DNA from: Rotaria sordida | Lineage: Eukaryota > Rotifera > Eurotatoria > Philodinida > Philodinidae | Assembly: GCA_905250125.1 (NCBI GenBank) | Contig: CAJNOL010000635.1 | Span: 52,393 to 116,392 of the forward strand | Length of the DNA stretch: 64,000 bases | Reading direction: 5' to 3' | Shown: positions 24,889 through 37,000 of the stretch, piece after piece | How positions within the stretch are numbered: position 1 is the stretch's first letter | How the letters are laid out: each line of letters opens with the position of its first letter | The notes under the pieces: model-generated | The model's input: the letters and a program-made list of their open reading frames with translations, nothing else | Database searches by the model: none | Told to the model about the DNA's origin: nothing | Position numbers and translations under genes: made by a program

Positions 24889-26976
24889 TTGACTTTTATT
24901 TTTGCCTAAATAAAACTTTTTATTCATTTAAAAAAAGAAAAAGTTTAAAATAGAAAATCATTCTTATATTTTATATATTTATTTAATCATTTATGTATAA
25001 AATGAAATTGAGATTAAAATAAAAAGCATTATTAAAAGATTCAATGTTGTTAAGAATTTCTCTAGCATCTACTGTTGATTCAAATAGATCAGAGATATGT
25101 ACATTTTTTTTTCTAGTAGTTTACAATATCATTTATTGTTTGTGTCTCCACTATCTTTGCTTCTTGTTCAACATAGTCGTCACAATGAAAAGTTTTTTAT
25201 TATTGACTAATTTTATCTACGATCAATTTTTGTGAAACTGTTGAAAATATCGAGTAAGTATGAAATTTCGTTGAATAAGTATTTATTTATCAAAATAATT
25301 CATTTTATAGTTAACCATAGAAGATATCGATAAAGATCTTCTATTTTAAATATTCATAAAAGATCTTTCACATATATATCTAATAAGAATTTATCGACTT
25401 GTCTAGAATGATATAATTATGGCAATTTAGAGAAAAAAATCGTGAATAAAATTTTCTGACTATGATCATTTTTTATAATGTGCTTGTGTCGTCGCTAGAA
25501 GTACAGATCTACCTATCTTAATTAATATTAGTAATTGGCATATGACACTGACATAGTTTATATTGATATTCAATGATAAATCTATAAAATTTAACCTAAA
25601 AAACTTTTACACTTTTCTTCAAATCGGTTTAGTGTCGATAGTCAATAATAACAAATATTTTTTATAAAATATAATGTCTGTTCATCGAGTTGCTTGTTGA
25701 TTAGGTGACAAGATTATATTGATAAAATTTGAAAAGATCGATGGATGAATATTTACAATATGATATATAATCATAGAGAAACTTTGATAAATAAAATAAA
25801 AGTATGTTCCATTTCGTTCCATCGTTTGGTCTAAATAATGTCTTTAATCAATTATCATTCATTTGAACATTTTCAATGTTCAAATAATTAACAAATTTTT
25901 TCATATTCTAAGATTTTTGATGGACTTTAAACATCGTTGTGCATTTATCTTCAGATTATTTGCTTGTTTGACCATTCTATTTGAGTATGCATCTATCTTC
26001 TTTCTTTATATATTTTTCTTATATATTTATATGCATTAAAGTAATTTGCGCTACCAGCATTTATTATCCATATAGACTTATATTGGTTGAGACTTGGTGT
26101 GGAACTAGTGTTATCAATAATGTTTTATAAATCTTCGTTGAAGAGTATATTAATTGTTGTCAGATCTCTGACAATGTCCTTAATCTTAATTAAACAAGAT
26201 TCGATATATATATTCAAAATACAAAAAATAAATCATTCGAAAACTATTCTTATTTTAAATGCACAATAGTGGAGAATGTTGTTTTCTCAAAAACTCTTAT
26301 CATTCTATTCCCTATTTGACCTCCGTTCTATCATGTAGATGTTGATCGATCTCTAATTTGATGTAATATTAAATTAAGTTAATATATCAGTATTATTGAT
26401 TTATTGAAAGTATATATATATATATACATATTGAGTTAATTATGTTTGATCTCTATTTAAAATAAAGACCAAAAAGTAAAATTAACGAAAGACGATTTAT
26501 TATGGAAAATTTAATTCGAATTCACTTGAATAATCTACAAACAATATTGATTAAAAAATAAAGTAATTATTTAATTGATCTTATTTAATAAAGATTGAAA
26601 ATTAGTTAAATTTTGGGTATGGAGTGTGAATATTAGTGAGATGTGGGTGTGCATGTGTACAGATAAGATTCTTGATGAAAAGAAGACACACCCGCATCCA
26701 TACGTACCACACTCATACTGACATCCACACCCTTTATATAATAGAATGGAAAAGAATATGTAGCTGATGAATGATATCATCAAACTCTTTAGACACTGAA
26801 CATCAATGTAATATTAAAATTTCATTTTTTTTCTCTCTATCTTTCTATTTCTTTTTTCCAAAACGCTGATTTACAATATATTATTCTAACAAAGTATATA
26901 GTAAATATGAAATAAAGTAGTTTGTTCCTGCAATTTGTATGAGAAAGTGCAACGTTATCTATCCTATTACATGATA
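24889..26976. other. AT-rich intergenic with inverted GT-rich/AC-rich tracts
   Basis: No gene was recognised. At 26612-26732 a GTGTGAAT/TGTGGGTGTG-rich tract is followed by a CACACCCGCATCC/CCACACC-rich tract in opposite sense, able to fold together. Short ORFs lack motifs. Confidence 0.5.
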
Positions 26977-27806
26977 CAGTAGTCACAAAAAGTAGCGCTA
27001 CCAGGTGAAAACTATCTAAACCTTAACCGTTTGGACTGATATTTTTACCATAAATAGAACTCAGTGAACCATGATCGCAGGCACCAGCCCGACCTCAATC
27101 AGTTGATGTATAACGGAATTAGTAGCACAATCGTATCATGCCTTTGTAAAGACCGTATCTCAACCATTTTTCGATGTTCAATTTTGCGCGACCCCTCATT
27201 CAAAAACTCAACATCGGCATTATCTGTTGTGAAAGTTTAGTAAAAAATCACTTTGAATTAATGGAGATATGCTCTTCGTATTGAAAACGCCTGCCAAGCA
27301 GTTAGTGTTAATTTTCAGTCTAATGTCAAATAGCTCAACTTAACTTTGACCGATTCAGTTGAAAATTTTAGCCATGAGTTCTCATGAGCCTAGCAATTCG
27401 TGATAAAAGTTACAGAATCGTAGCTCAAAGTAATGTCGAGACAGAGTCATCAAAATACTTCATCACGGCACAGCTTGTCAATCAATGAGATCTCAATATT
27501 ATGGGATGAGCTTTTGACTTGGTACACTAGATATAGGGAACTGCATTTAGCATTAAAAAAAACTTAAATAAATTGTAGTACCGTAAAACTATAAACAAAA
27601 GCATTCTGACATCACATTTTTTGCTTATGGTCTTTATAAAGACGATGATACGATTGAGCTACTAATTCCATTATACATCAACTGATTGAGGTTGGGCTGG
27701 TGCTGCGATGAGGGTTCACTGAGTTATATTTATGGTAAAAATATTAGCCCAAATGGTTAAGTTTTAGATAGTTTTCATCTGGTAGCACTACTTTTTGTGA
27801 TTACTG
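26977..27806. mobile_element. Foldback Tc1/mariner-like element
   Basis: An 830-bp element flanked by TA (26975-26976 and 27807-27808). Its inverted arms are about 175 bp long and begin CAGTAGTCACAAAAAGTAG on the left and, on the complement, CAGTAATCACAAAAAGTAG on the right. Arms continue with matching blocks such as TGGTAAAAATAT and CAATCAGTTGATGTATAA. The 480-bp centre is unique and has no transposase ORF. Confidence 0.8.
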
Positions 27807-28937
27807 TAAATACTAAATAATGGCTCACATCTGCCATCATGTTGCCTGAAATTACATCCGAGCTATGAGTATAACTGATTAAAATTTAACGATACATTTA
27901 TAGTTTTGACTTTGTGTTAGTTACAAATACTTGGATGAATATTTTCTATGATTCGTCATTGTTGCCCTAGTCGACTCTTCCTTGAAGAGTCTCTGGTGAG
28001 TGACCTGAAAAATACGAAATCCTTGAGGAATCATTACGAAGTCATGAAAAGAATCCCCAAGAACTCATTGTTGATTCCCGGAGAAACTCTTTGAGAATTC
28101 CTAGTTTTTAGGAAGTAAGAAGTAAGTTAAAAACTTCCTAGGAGCCATTGTACGAGAGAAACGACACAAATACGAATCATATGCTCAATTGATGTCATAG
28201 ATTTCAATGAAGTTTTCCCAGTATGTAGCTCTAAGTGAGATATAAAGACACCATCAGGTAACAAATGATGATGATCGATGCAGTATCCATTCATTTTATA
28301 TTTTGCCATTTTTCTACAATAATGTTTTTAACCACGAAAGTCTGTAGGTATATACTACCATAGGTATTTTACATAATGACATACTCAAAATCAGTTTTGA
28401 TCGTGCTAAATGATATAACAGAAATGCATAGGTCATACATAGTTCCTCTATCTTGTGGCCAGGATTTCTATTACTTATGAGCGACCTATGAGCTCACGCT
28501 TTGGAACTAAGTACTACTAGCTATCAGCACCAATTTTCAGAATATTGATTTTTTGGTTTTGATTCGAACAAGTGATTGATATAATTTACAGATCTAGATT
28601 TTATGGTCTAAAAATAAATTTTACTGTAGCAAAGTTTTTCTTTCTTCATCTATTCTTGTATTCAATGAAGACAATAGTTTGCTACATATCAGATTTTATG
28701 ATCTGAGCAATTAATAAGTAAAGTAACTTGAGTTAGAAACAGAGGAATGTATCAACAGATCCTGAAGACTATTCATAATCATCGATAATTGAAAATTTTT
28801 CGATACCATTATCACAATTTTTTTTATTGTATGTGTTAAAGACAATTGTAATAGACACAGTTTCGAGATTTTTCTATTATAAAATTTATTATAAATTTAG
28901 GCGAATATCGCGGTATTTGTAAGAAATTCGTATGATA
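27807..28937. other. Intergenic, no firm gene
   Basis: At 28127-28309 (-) a 60-codon ORF has a His-rich patch but no family motif. Short self-complementary stretches occur near 27975-28125 (AAGAGTCTC and GGAATTC-type). Nothing could be firmly called. Confidence 0.4.
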
Positions 28938-28954
28938 ATATAATCGGTGTGCTG

Positions 28955-29150
28955 GAAAAATGTCGAAAGGAAAAATGTCGAAAGAGAAAAATATCGAAAG
29001 AGAAAAATATCGAAAAAAATGGGGGAAAAATGTCGAAAGGAAAAATATCGAAGGGGAAAAATATCGAAAAGGAAAAATGTCGAAAGAAAAAATATAGAAG
29101 AGGAAAAATGTCGAAAAGTAAATATGGAAACAGAAAAATATCGAAAAAAA
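28955..29150. repeat. Left-arm minisatellite of TCGAAA(G)GAAAAAT units
   Basis: About a dozen imperfect 14-17 bp units read TCGAAA(A/G)(A/G)G(A)AAAAATRT. An inverse array occurs at 29659-29785 (CGACATTTTTCC/CGATATTTTTCC units). Unit variants (TGTCGA versus TATCGA) alternate, implying repeat turnover after the element formed. Confidence 0.85.
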
Positions 29151-29320
29151 TAATGTCTTCAGTAGATGGTGACTCTAATCACGTCTAGGTGATTTTTACT
29201 TTCCTTATAATTCTACTAGTATAGAAGTTTAACCAGTAGTAATTGTGATGACTAATACCTAATATAAACTAAATAAAAGAGTTGAACGAAGAACCATTAT
29301 ATAAATAAAATTCTATTGTC

Positions 29321-29533
29321 ATGTCTGAAGCTGCTGTATCTTCAGTTGAAGTTACTCGACCAAAATCTCCAACTATTTCATTTATAAATTCAAATAAAGG
29401 AAAATCTTTACTCGTAGCAAATAACTATGTTTTCAAATTGAATAAAACAACAACTACTACCAATGATGGTGCTATAAGTGCTATGGAATACTTAGACGGT
29501 TTATCATTTACAGTTGCTAAACAGAAAAAATGA
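29321..29533 (+). CDS. Truncated FLYWCH-type zinc-finger ORF inside the foldback element
   Basis: A 70-residue intact ORF. Residues about 17-43 (ISFINSNKGKSLLVANNY, then VFKLNKTTTTT) look like the first half of a FLYWCH finger: the F-x-x-S-x-K-G-K start and the L-x-x-x-x-Y-x-F strand. The expected Trp-Cys and Cys/His ligands are missing. The ORF instead ends in an unrelated tail (AISAMEYLDG...AKQKK). FLYWCH domains occur in DNA-binding and MULE-associated proteins. It lies centrally between the inverted arms, so it is probably element cargo or a leftover. Whether it is expressed is unknown. Confidence 0.5.
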   Translation: MSEAAVSSVEVTRPKSPTISFINSNKGKSLLVANNYVFKLNKTTTTTNDGAISAMEYLDGLSFTVAKQKK

Positions 29534-29801
29534 CAGATCGATTTTTTTTTTCATTATCTATATTTGGTCTCTGTTAGAACGTTAACGTTAACTCATATAA
29601 TAAAACATGTTCTTCATTATTCACAGCTGTATAAAACATTTATTATTCATTTTTCATGTCGATATTATTTTTTCGACATTTTTCCACTTCGATATTTTTC
29701 CTTTCGACATTTTTCCCCTTCATTCTTTCGACATTTTTCGTTTCGATATTTTTCCTTTCGACATTTTTCCTTTCGACATTTTTACGGCCAACCATATAAT
29801 C

Positions 29802-30685
29802 TAATTCCTATAAGATGTTAATAATATGTCTTCTTATAGTATGATAGTTTTTTATATCTTAATATTTCTTTGATAAAAATAATGCATTATTATTATTTCA
29901 TTGTAAGACTATTATATAAGAATAAGATCTATGAATTTTTCAAGTATTTAGATACTACAATAGAAAAAAAAAGCAACTATGAGCAGCCAGATTTAACATA
30001 TGATCATATCTATGACTATAAGTATTTCTCAGAAAGGCTTACTTTTTTACACCGTTGGAAATATTGCTATAAAATATAGTTCTTCTGCAGTTTTGGAGAT
30101 GCTTTTCAAAATTAAATATTTCAAAAATAATAAAAATTTGAATATAAGACTTAAAATGAAAATAATGAATAAGATAATCAATTTAAATGGATGAGATCAG
30201 TTTTCTTAATATAACTCTCGAAAGTTACAAGCGATTAACTGTATGTGTAAATTAATGTTTTTTACATGAATTGCTTTCATAATTGAATATTTTTGTAGCT
30301 CAAATGAGGGCTGAAACTCAAAAAGCAATTTAGGAATTGTACCTTACTCAGTTTTCTTCTTATTCACAAAAAAAAACAATGTACAGCACTTCAGATTTTC
30401 ATCTAAACTTGCTCAGAAGATACTTTTTGGACAAATCACCATCAATCACGGCAAACTGTAACGAAAAAATTAAAAAGCTTTTTTTCTCAGAAAGGATATA
30501 TGAAAATTTCAAGTGCAACACACTGTTTTGTGGAGGAAGGAATATTGGAGCAGTAAGAAATCTTAAAGCATTGTTAGAGTTCTATAGCTCATCTAATCTC
30601 AAACACTAGTCAATCATTAAAAAAAAACTTGTGTAGAACACTAATCTAAATATTGTGAAAGAATTAGTTAAGAAATTTAATCACA
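29802..30685. other. AT-rich region, short unassigned ORF
   Basis: A 90-codon plus-strand ORF at 30337-30609 has no recognised motif and may be part of a decayed gene. The rest is AT-rich and featureless. Confidence 0.35.
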
Positions 30686-30689
30686 ATGT

Positions 30690-30960
30690 TAAAATCTTAT
30701 TTTTCAATTTATTCATTTGTTGTTCTTGTTCAACAGCTATTTTATCTTCTTCATCGAGATCTTCATCTGATGTATGTTGATTAGAGATGTTGTCATCATT
30801 TAATATTTGAGAAGATTGTGTTGGTGATCGTTCGTGAGTCGATATTCTGATAGAAGCTTGTTTTCGATTTTATCTTGGAGTTTCATTGTATTGACTTTCG
30901 TCCGCATCTTTATCAATATCACCGAATTGGACTATTTTTATGGCCTTCATCATCACTACT
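30690..30960 (-). pseudogene. Acidic coding fragment with one in-frame stop
   Basis: The minus strand reads a continuous low-complexity protein-like frame from about 30958 to 30690: MKAIKIVQFGDIDKD, then after one TAA stop an Arg/Ser stretch and NQHTSDEDLDEEDKIAVEQ. The acidic tail resembles disordered nuclear or transport proteins. A single stop in about 85 codons could be a pseudogene mutation or a missed intron. No family is recognised. Confidence 0.35.
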
Positions 30961-32638
30961 GGACAATTGCTTTAACAGTAACTTGATCTGTATTTTGACT
31001 TAGTGAAATAATAAAATAAAGAGTTACAAGAAAATAATTGATAAAATTAAAGATTGAAAACTGTATCTCGAGCAAATACTACAGACAGTATCTAGGAGTA
31101 CATAAAATTACTAAACTCATTTGCAAGAAAACTTTGTTTTGGTTTGTTTACTCTAAGCATCATATCTCCATTTAGGATTGATCTAAAATATGTTTGTCAT
31201 CATAAGCCTTTGAAAGTTATCCGATTATACATATATTTAAATTCATTTTCTTTTCTATTTTGGATATATATTCTTCATGAACTAAAACAATAAAAACAAA
31301 TAAAGCAAAAACAAATTTGAAGTACACTGGTATTGTAGTAGTTTGTCTCACGCCATTCTCAACGACTCGCTAGTCAGGATTGAGATCTAAGAACCATCCG
31401 ATGGATATCCTTGAGGAAGGTTGAAATCGATCATGAAATAGCTTCCATACTGATACTATCATACCCGCGAGGCATTTGTACGCGAAAAGATTAAAAAAAA
31501 CAATAGGTTTTTTTTGAGTGAGCCTTATTTTATGAAGTCTATTGGCGCTTACAAAAGCATGATAACAGGGAGGAAAAGAAAAGAAGGGAAATCAGTATAA
31601 TATCAATAAGAAAAACAAAGAAAAAAGATAAATACGTGAAAAGCGAACCATATGCTAACTTGTTTCTAGTATATAATATGAACGACAAAGAATCCCTGGA
31701 GCATAAGTCATAAAGTATATTAAGCTGGAAAGAGAAGGTAATGTTGTTAAAAAGCTAAGAAGAACTCACACATTAATCTAATCTATTTTCTTATTAGGAA
31801 TGATTTTCGATGAATTAAAATTAGTGGACTAAAGTTGACTCGTACCTATCAATCATTTTTCTCAGTCTGTGTAATCTGGAGAAATGTATTAAATCTAATT
31901 TCCGTTCAGCATAAATTCTTCTTTATTTCTTTTCTTGATTTGTAAAGACATCCCATTAGAAAAGATCGTTATAAAACAACGTCTCATCTAGGTCGGAACG
32001 TGATATTCTATTAATTCGTTCACGTGCCACTATAATGATATATATATATATATATGCTATCCTTAAGCATATTCTGAAGTTACGTTCTAGAAACCTTTGG
32101 TGAGGGACGTGTAGTAGGGAGAAGAGGGGAGGGGGGAGGGAGGGAAATCTGCGCAAAGAAGAGAAAGCTATAGGCAAAGAAACATAGTTTCAATATGTTA
32201 GTCAAAACTACACTATTTCTCTTCAGTCATCTTAATGTAGTATATATGAACTCTAAATCTTTTCTATGCAATGTTTGATAGTCGGTGCGAGAGACAATTT
32301 AACCGTCTACACAAATTCTAAATAACTAAGTGATCTCATTGTTTCTAATTGTTTCCCACTCATGTAAATCAGTATTATCGGTTATTTTTTTTGTGAGTAG
32401 AATAGTTTTACCACCGTCTTTTCTACGTTTATAGGCTGCTCCCATTTACAAGCATAGTCATTTAGGTTTTAACAAACTTCTGTTTCCTTTCTGCTGATGC
32501 ATTCTAGCACTCTTAGCAGACTTTTCTGTATTGGTAAAACTATAAATGCGAGTGTGAGTGTGAATGTTCTCTTCATTCACACGCTCGTTCCTATTTCAGT
32601 TTAAGTTTCTTGTAGAACATAATATACACGACGACTGA
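30961..32638. other. Intergenic upstream of the Kelch gene
   Basis: Contains a GA-rich purine tract (32116-32146, GGGAGAAGAGGGGAGGGG-like), a TA microsatellite (32038-32056), and a GAGTGTGAGTGTGAATG / CATTCACACGCTC hairpin-like pair (32550-32586) about 50 bp before the Kelch start codon. No gene was seen. Confidence 0.5.
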
Positions 32639-33893
32639 ATGTCCAGTGAGCAAGTCAATGAAAATAATGGACCACGTAAATGGTGGCGCCATCGTTGGTT
32701 TATGATCATTTGTATCTGCTTTATCATTGTAGCAATGCTTGCAGTTATACTTTTTCTGGTATTAAAATTTGTTATACTTGCACCAAAGAAGCAGAGTATC
32801 ATCACGACAACATTATCATCATCAATGGGAACGTCACCATCACCAACAACAACAACAACTGCAACTACAACTCAGCAATTAGGTAAGCTGTACACAAACA
32901 CTTTTTAATCTACCTAAATATTACTTTTAAGTCAGGTATATGTAGTTGGTATGCATCTTGGCACCGGTTAAATTAAAACTACCTAGAGCCAAGAACTTAC
33001 CGAGAGTCAATCAAAATCATTTAAAGTAAAAAAATTCCGCGAAAATAACTTTAGAGTCTTCATAGGTATCGAAAAATATCGATTGATTTCCAATGGTTTT
33101 TAATGACTTGTACAATTTAGACTGGTTTTAGAGTAATTTAGATCATCTTTCTTTCTTCTAGTATTATAGTCATATTTCATCGAATTAGTCATTTAAAAGT
33201 GGTTAATTTGAATTCTTTTGTTATAGTCGATTCCTAATCGATGAAAATCGTATAATTTTAATCCTTTATCAAATCATTTGCATTGATATTTTGTCACTTT
33301 TTATTCCATTAGTAAAATGGATACAATTTATAAAGAAAGATGCCTAATTGAAAAATAATCTACGAATTAGTAATCAGAGGCTCCTGAAATCAGGTGACTC
33401 GATATGAGGATATTTATGGATAGAGTGTATTGATGTAGACAAAGAGAACATCATCAACCATGCTCACGCTACGCTTACACCAAGTTTCGAAAGGTTGTAG
33501 GTATTACGAAAAATTCGCCAAGACTAACAGTTGTATCGATACCTGGTCGATAAGAGGAGTATTCATTATATACGATTTTTTCAGGATCTATACATACAGG
33601 TTACTGACAAAGCTATTTGATATGAGACACTTGTACATCAACGTTTAATCTCTTGGAGTAAATGAACTTGAGACCAGATACCAATAAGAGCTTGGCTCCT
33701 AGCTATAGCAAATCGTGTAGCGATTCCATTTCGTTTTTTTCAGCTATCACATGACAACGTTGCATTCTTCTATATGCAAATTACTTATTCGTCCAGTATT
33801 TTATACTTAAGTTCTGCTCCTACTACCTACTCTTCAAAGACTATGAAACTTGTATAAGTTGTTGATGACTTCGTTTCTTGCGGATATGATTAA

Positions 33894-35360
33894 TTATGCG
33901 AACAAAATTCGAAGTAATTTCCACGATACTATTAAACATACTCCTATTTTCTCGACAACCGAAAGCAATATTGAAGAAAGTGGCTGTCGATATTTCGTAG
34001 AGTTTGCGTGTAGCTTTAGAATGTGATTTTGTGCTGAGGATTCTCCAATTTCATTATATTGTAGAAATATCGGCAAATTTTCGGCAACCGAGTTTTCTCA
34101 ATGTTAAGTCAATGTGCAGACCTCATTACCATTATTTCTTGTGTAAATTTCATAATGAAGCTTGAAGAAGAGATTATCGTTTTTGGTAGGTGCAAATTAA
34201 CTAGGTTTTCTTTCATGGTATTCAATACTTGTTGAATAGTAAGAGGAAGTTCGAGAAAACGACTTGATTCAAAACTATATATAGCAATCGCGGAGACATT
34301 TTCACCATTTCTCTTCTCAACAACAATTTCTTTTTTCTGCAATTCTAATTGGCAATGACATATGACCCATGCAAGCTGGTATCTCATGTATGCTTTTCAT
34401 CAGGGCTGCATCATCAAATATATTTACAGAGGTAGTCGTTACAGTAGCATGTGACAGCTCACTAGTGACTATAATTGATGAAAAAATGATTATGCTGCCA
34501 GTTTTGGTCAGTATCCATGTCAGATGCTCACTATAGTATACGTATTGACGTTCGTAAAATAGAATTTAGCCGTTCTCATGAAAGAAAAGTTGCATTCAAT
34601 ACATAAAAAAAAGACGTTAATCATATTCACTTGTGGATATATCGATACAATGGCACGACGTAGAGTACTCGCTAAAGTTCTCATTATGAGAATACCAATA
34701 TGTTGATTGTTATTCAAAATTCTTGTCACATGATCTTTCACGCATTTATCATCTATTAGATCAAAAGCATTCGCCCTTCTCATTGTATTGTAATACTGAT
34801 TGTGTGTACACAGTTGGTGTAAACAATGACAATGAATTTTATCGATATACATTGTTGAATAAAATGTATGAATAGTGCAAAACATATAGTTGCCATCACT
34901 ACTCACTTCAACTAGAATTGCATCATAATTCTCAATTTTTATATAGTTCTCTAGCAGATTTTTTACTTGTTGATCAGTCGAGTGTAAATTCTCATTGCAA
35001 AGTAATGTAGGCAGGTCCATCCCAGGATACAGCATGATTGCATCATGAAGATCTATACATCTTGCTTTCAGGTTCTTGTAATCTTCACAGTCATCTTTTA
35101 TTCTGGCTAATAGCCAGAGGAAGAAAGCACTTTTAGTCTTGTTGAGATAAGTTTCAGATAACAGCGAGTGCGAACGGATATTGCAAACAAAACAGGTCGT
35201 TTGTTCGAATCTTTTCATAACTGGCAACGTTGCCTACACACTTGGCATCAATCACATTCAAGTGAAGATAGAAAGTTTTTTCATATTCTTTACATTTCTT
35301 ATCACTGTTGTATCCTATTAAGCACTGCACTTTTTCACGTTAGCAGTTATTTCAGATAAT
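33894..35360 (-). pseudogene. Decayed OTU-like protein gene inside the Kelch intron
   Basis: A minus-strand remnant. The longest intact piece, 34520-35227 (235 codons), contains EVSSDGNYMFCTIHTF, reminiscent of the OTU protease DGNCLF motif with the catalytic Cys replaced by Tyr. Further on it has IGILIMRTLASTLRRAIVSIYP, matching the region after the core of OTU-like/vertnin-type proteins. After a frameshift, NWQHNHFF near 34480 resembles the OTU His-motif region (YWSPNHF). Further open pieces lie at 34109-34387 and 33894-34076. Multiple frameshifts and the lost Cys argue against an active protease. The family call is moderate. Confidence 0.45.
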
Positions 35361-36339
35361 TAATAATTATATCAAAAGACTACAACATTGATAATAGAGA
35401 TCTAAGCAAACTGCTCAGCGTCATCTCACCCTGCTGCGCGCTACGAACACACAAACTATTTACAAACATAGGGTTTTGTATATATACCGATAAAGAAAGT
35501 TGGAACCAAAAATCCGAATAGAACTTGAGTCCGGGCCGAAAGTGCCATAAAAAAATACACCCATGTAGAACTCTCTTCTCCTCTTAAGATGATTTTTGAT
35601 TCGAACCGAAAAATCTTGCGGTCCAAATTCCAGTAACTCATGATCATAAGCACATTAATTCTGTAAATAATGTGATGATAGTTATAAAATACGAACCTAG
35701 TTTATCTGTTATTTATGAATACGATTTTTTACCAAAAGCGTGAAACGCACGGTCACACTGTATCATGAGCAACTTCTTACAATAAACTCTAGGCTTTTTT
35801 CTGTCACTAGAAATTTAGGAAAAACTTTGTTGTATTAGCAAGAAACAATTTTCATGTTACAAAATTGAAAACTTTCTGCACATCAATAGACTATCGTGTG
35901 TGTTTTCAACAACACATATTCTTTCCAGCATGAGCACATACGTATGTTTTCGTATAGGTTCAATCAATGTTGGCAGCATGAATCAAGCAAGACAAGGACA
36001 CACAGGAACCTTATTAACAAATGGAAAAATGCTAGTCACTGGTGGGGGCAATTATGTTGCTCTACATAGTGCCGAATTGTATGATCCATCAACAGGAACT
36101 TGGACAACTACTGGTAGCATGAAACATCAACGACGTGGGCAACACACAGCGGTCTTATTAACAAATGGAAAAGTGTTAGTTACTGGGGGGGCATAACATT
36201 GAGGGTGTTCTAAATAGTACCGAATTGTATGATCCATCAAAAGGAACTTGGACAAGCACCAATGATATGCATAGTAAACGAATGGAGCACACAGCATCCT
36301 TATTAACAAATGGAAAAGTGTTAGTTGTTGGTGGACTTG

Positions 36340-37000
36340 GTTCTGGTATTATTCTAGACAGTGCCGAATTGTATGATCCATTAACAGGAACTTGGACAAC
36401 TACTGGTAGCATGAATAGTCAACGAACGAAGCACACAGCATCTGTATGAACAAACGGAAAAGTGTTAGTTGCCGGTGGAGAAAATAAAAATTATTTCCTT
36501 AATAGTGCTGAGTTGTATGACCTATCAACAGGAACTTGGATAACTACTGGTAACATGAATAGTCAACGAGTGAAACACACAGCATCCGTATTGACAAATG
36601 GAAAAGTGTTAGTTGCTGGCGGAGAAAATGAGGAAGATAGCTCCCCAAATAGTAGTGCTGAGTTGTATGATCCATCAACTGGAAATTGGACAACCACTGA
36701 CAACATAGATGAGGCACGATATGATCACACAGCGTCCATATTGAGAAATGGAAAAGTGTTAGTTACTGGCGGAGGAACTTTTCGTGTTTTTTTTAGGAGT
36801 GCCGAATTGTATGATCCATTAACAGGAACTTGGACAACTACTGGTAGCATGAATATTCAACGAACGAAGCACACAGCATCTGTATTAACAAACGGAAAAG
36901 TGTTAGTTGCCGGTGGAGAGAATAAAAATGATTTCCTTAACAGTGCTGAGTTGTATGACCTATCAACAGGAACTTGGATAACTAACGGTAGCATGAATAA
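36340..37000 (+). repeat. Recent ~437-bp duplication within the Kelch array
   Basis: The block beginning AGTGCCGAATTGTATGATCC at about 36360 recurs at about 36797, and the following unit (GTTGCCGGTGGAGA, then AATAAAAA, then TTTCCTTAA) recurs at about 36468 and 36905. Identity over these blocks is far higher than between neighbouring blades. The duplicated piece covers three blades, which points to recent unequal exchange or gene conversion. Confidence 0.75.

Larger units (their letters stand above)
28946..29793 (+). mobile_element. Mutator-like (candidate) foldback element with TCGA-repeat arms
   Basis: An 848-bp element flanked by the 8-bp direct repeat ATATAATC (28938-28945 and 29794-29801). 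Each end is GGT-(3-5 nt)-G then AAAAATGTCGAAAGGAAAA. Both inverted arms consist of tandem short units of the form TCGAAAGGAAAAATG or ...ATATCGAAAG: left arm about 28955-29150, right arm about 29659-29785 on the complement. Between the arms sits a 70-codon ORF with a FLYWCH-type start. Long repeat-rich inverted ends and a FLYWCH link both suggest a Mutator-like element, but the transposase is absent and the duplication is 8 rather than 9 bp. hAT- or P-type origin remains possible. Confidence 0.75.

Noticed and set aside
28949-29188. Lys-rich ORFs across the TCGAAA array
   Set aside because: These are translations of a minisatellite; three frames are open only because of repeat composition.
28955-29785. 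CRISPR-like spaced repeats
   Set aside because: Units are contiguous and degenerate with no unique spacers, and the context is eukaryotic.
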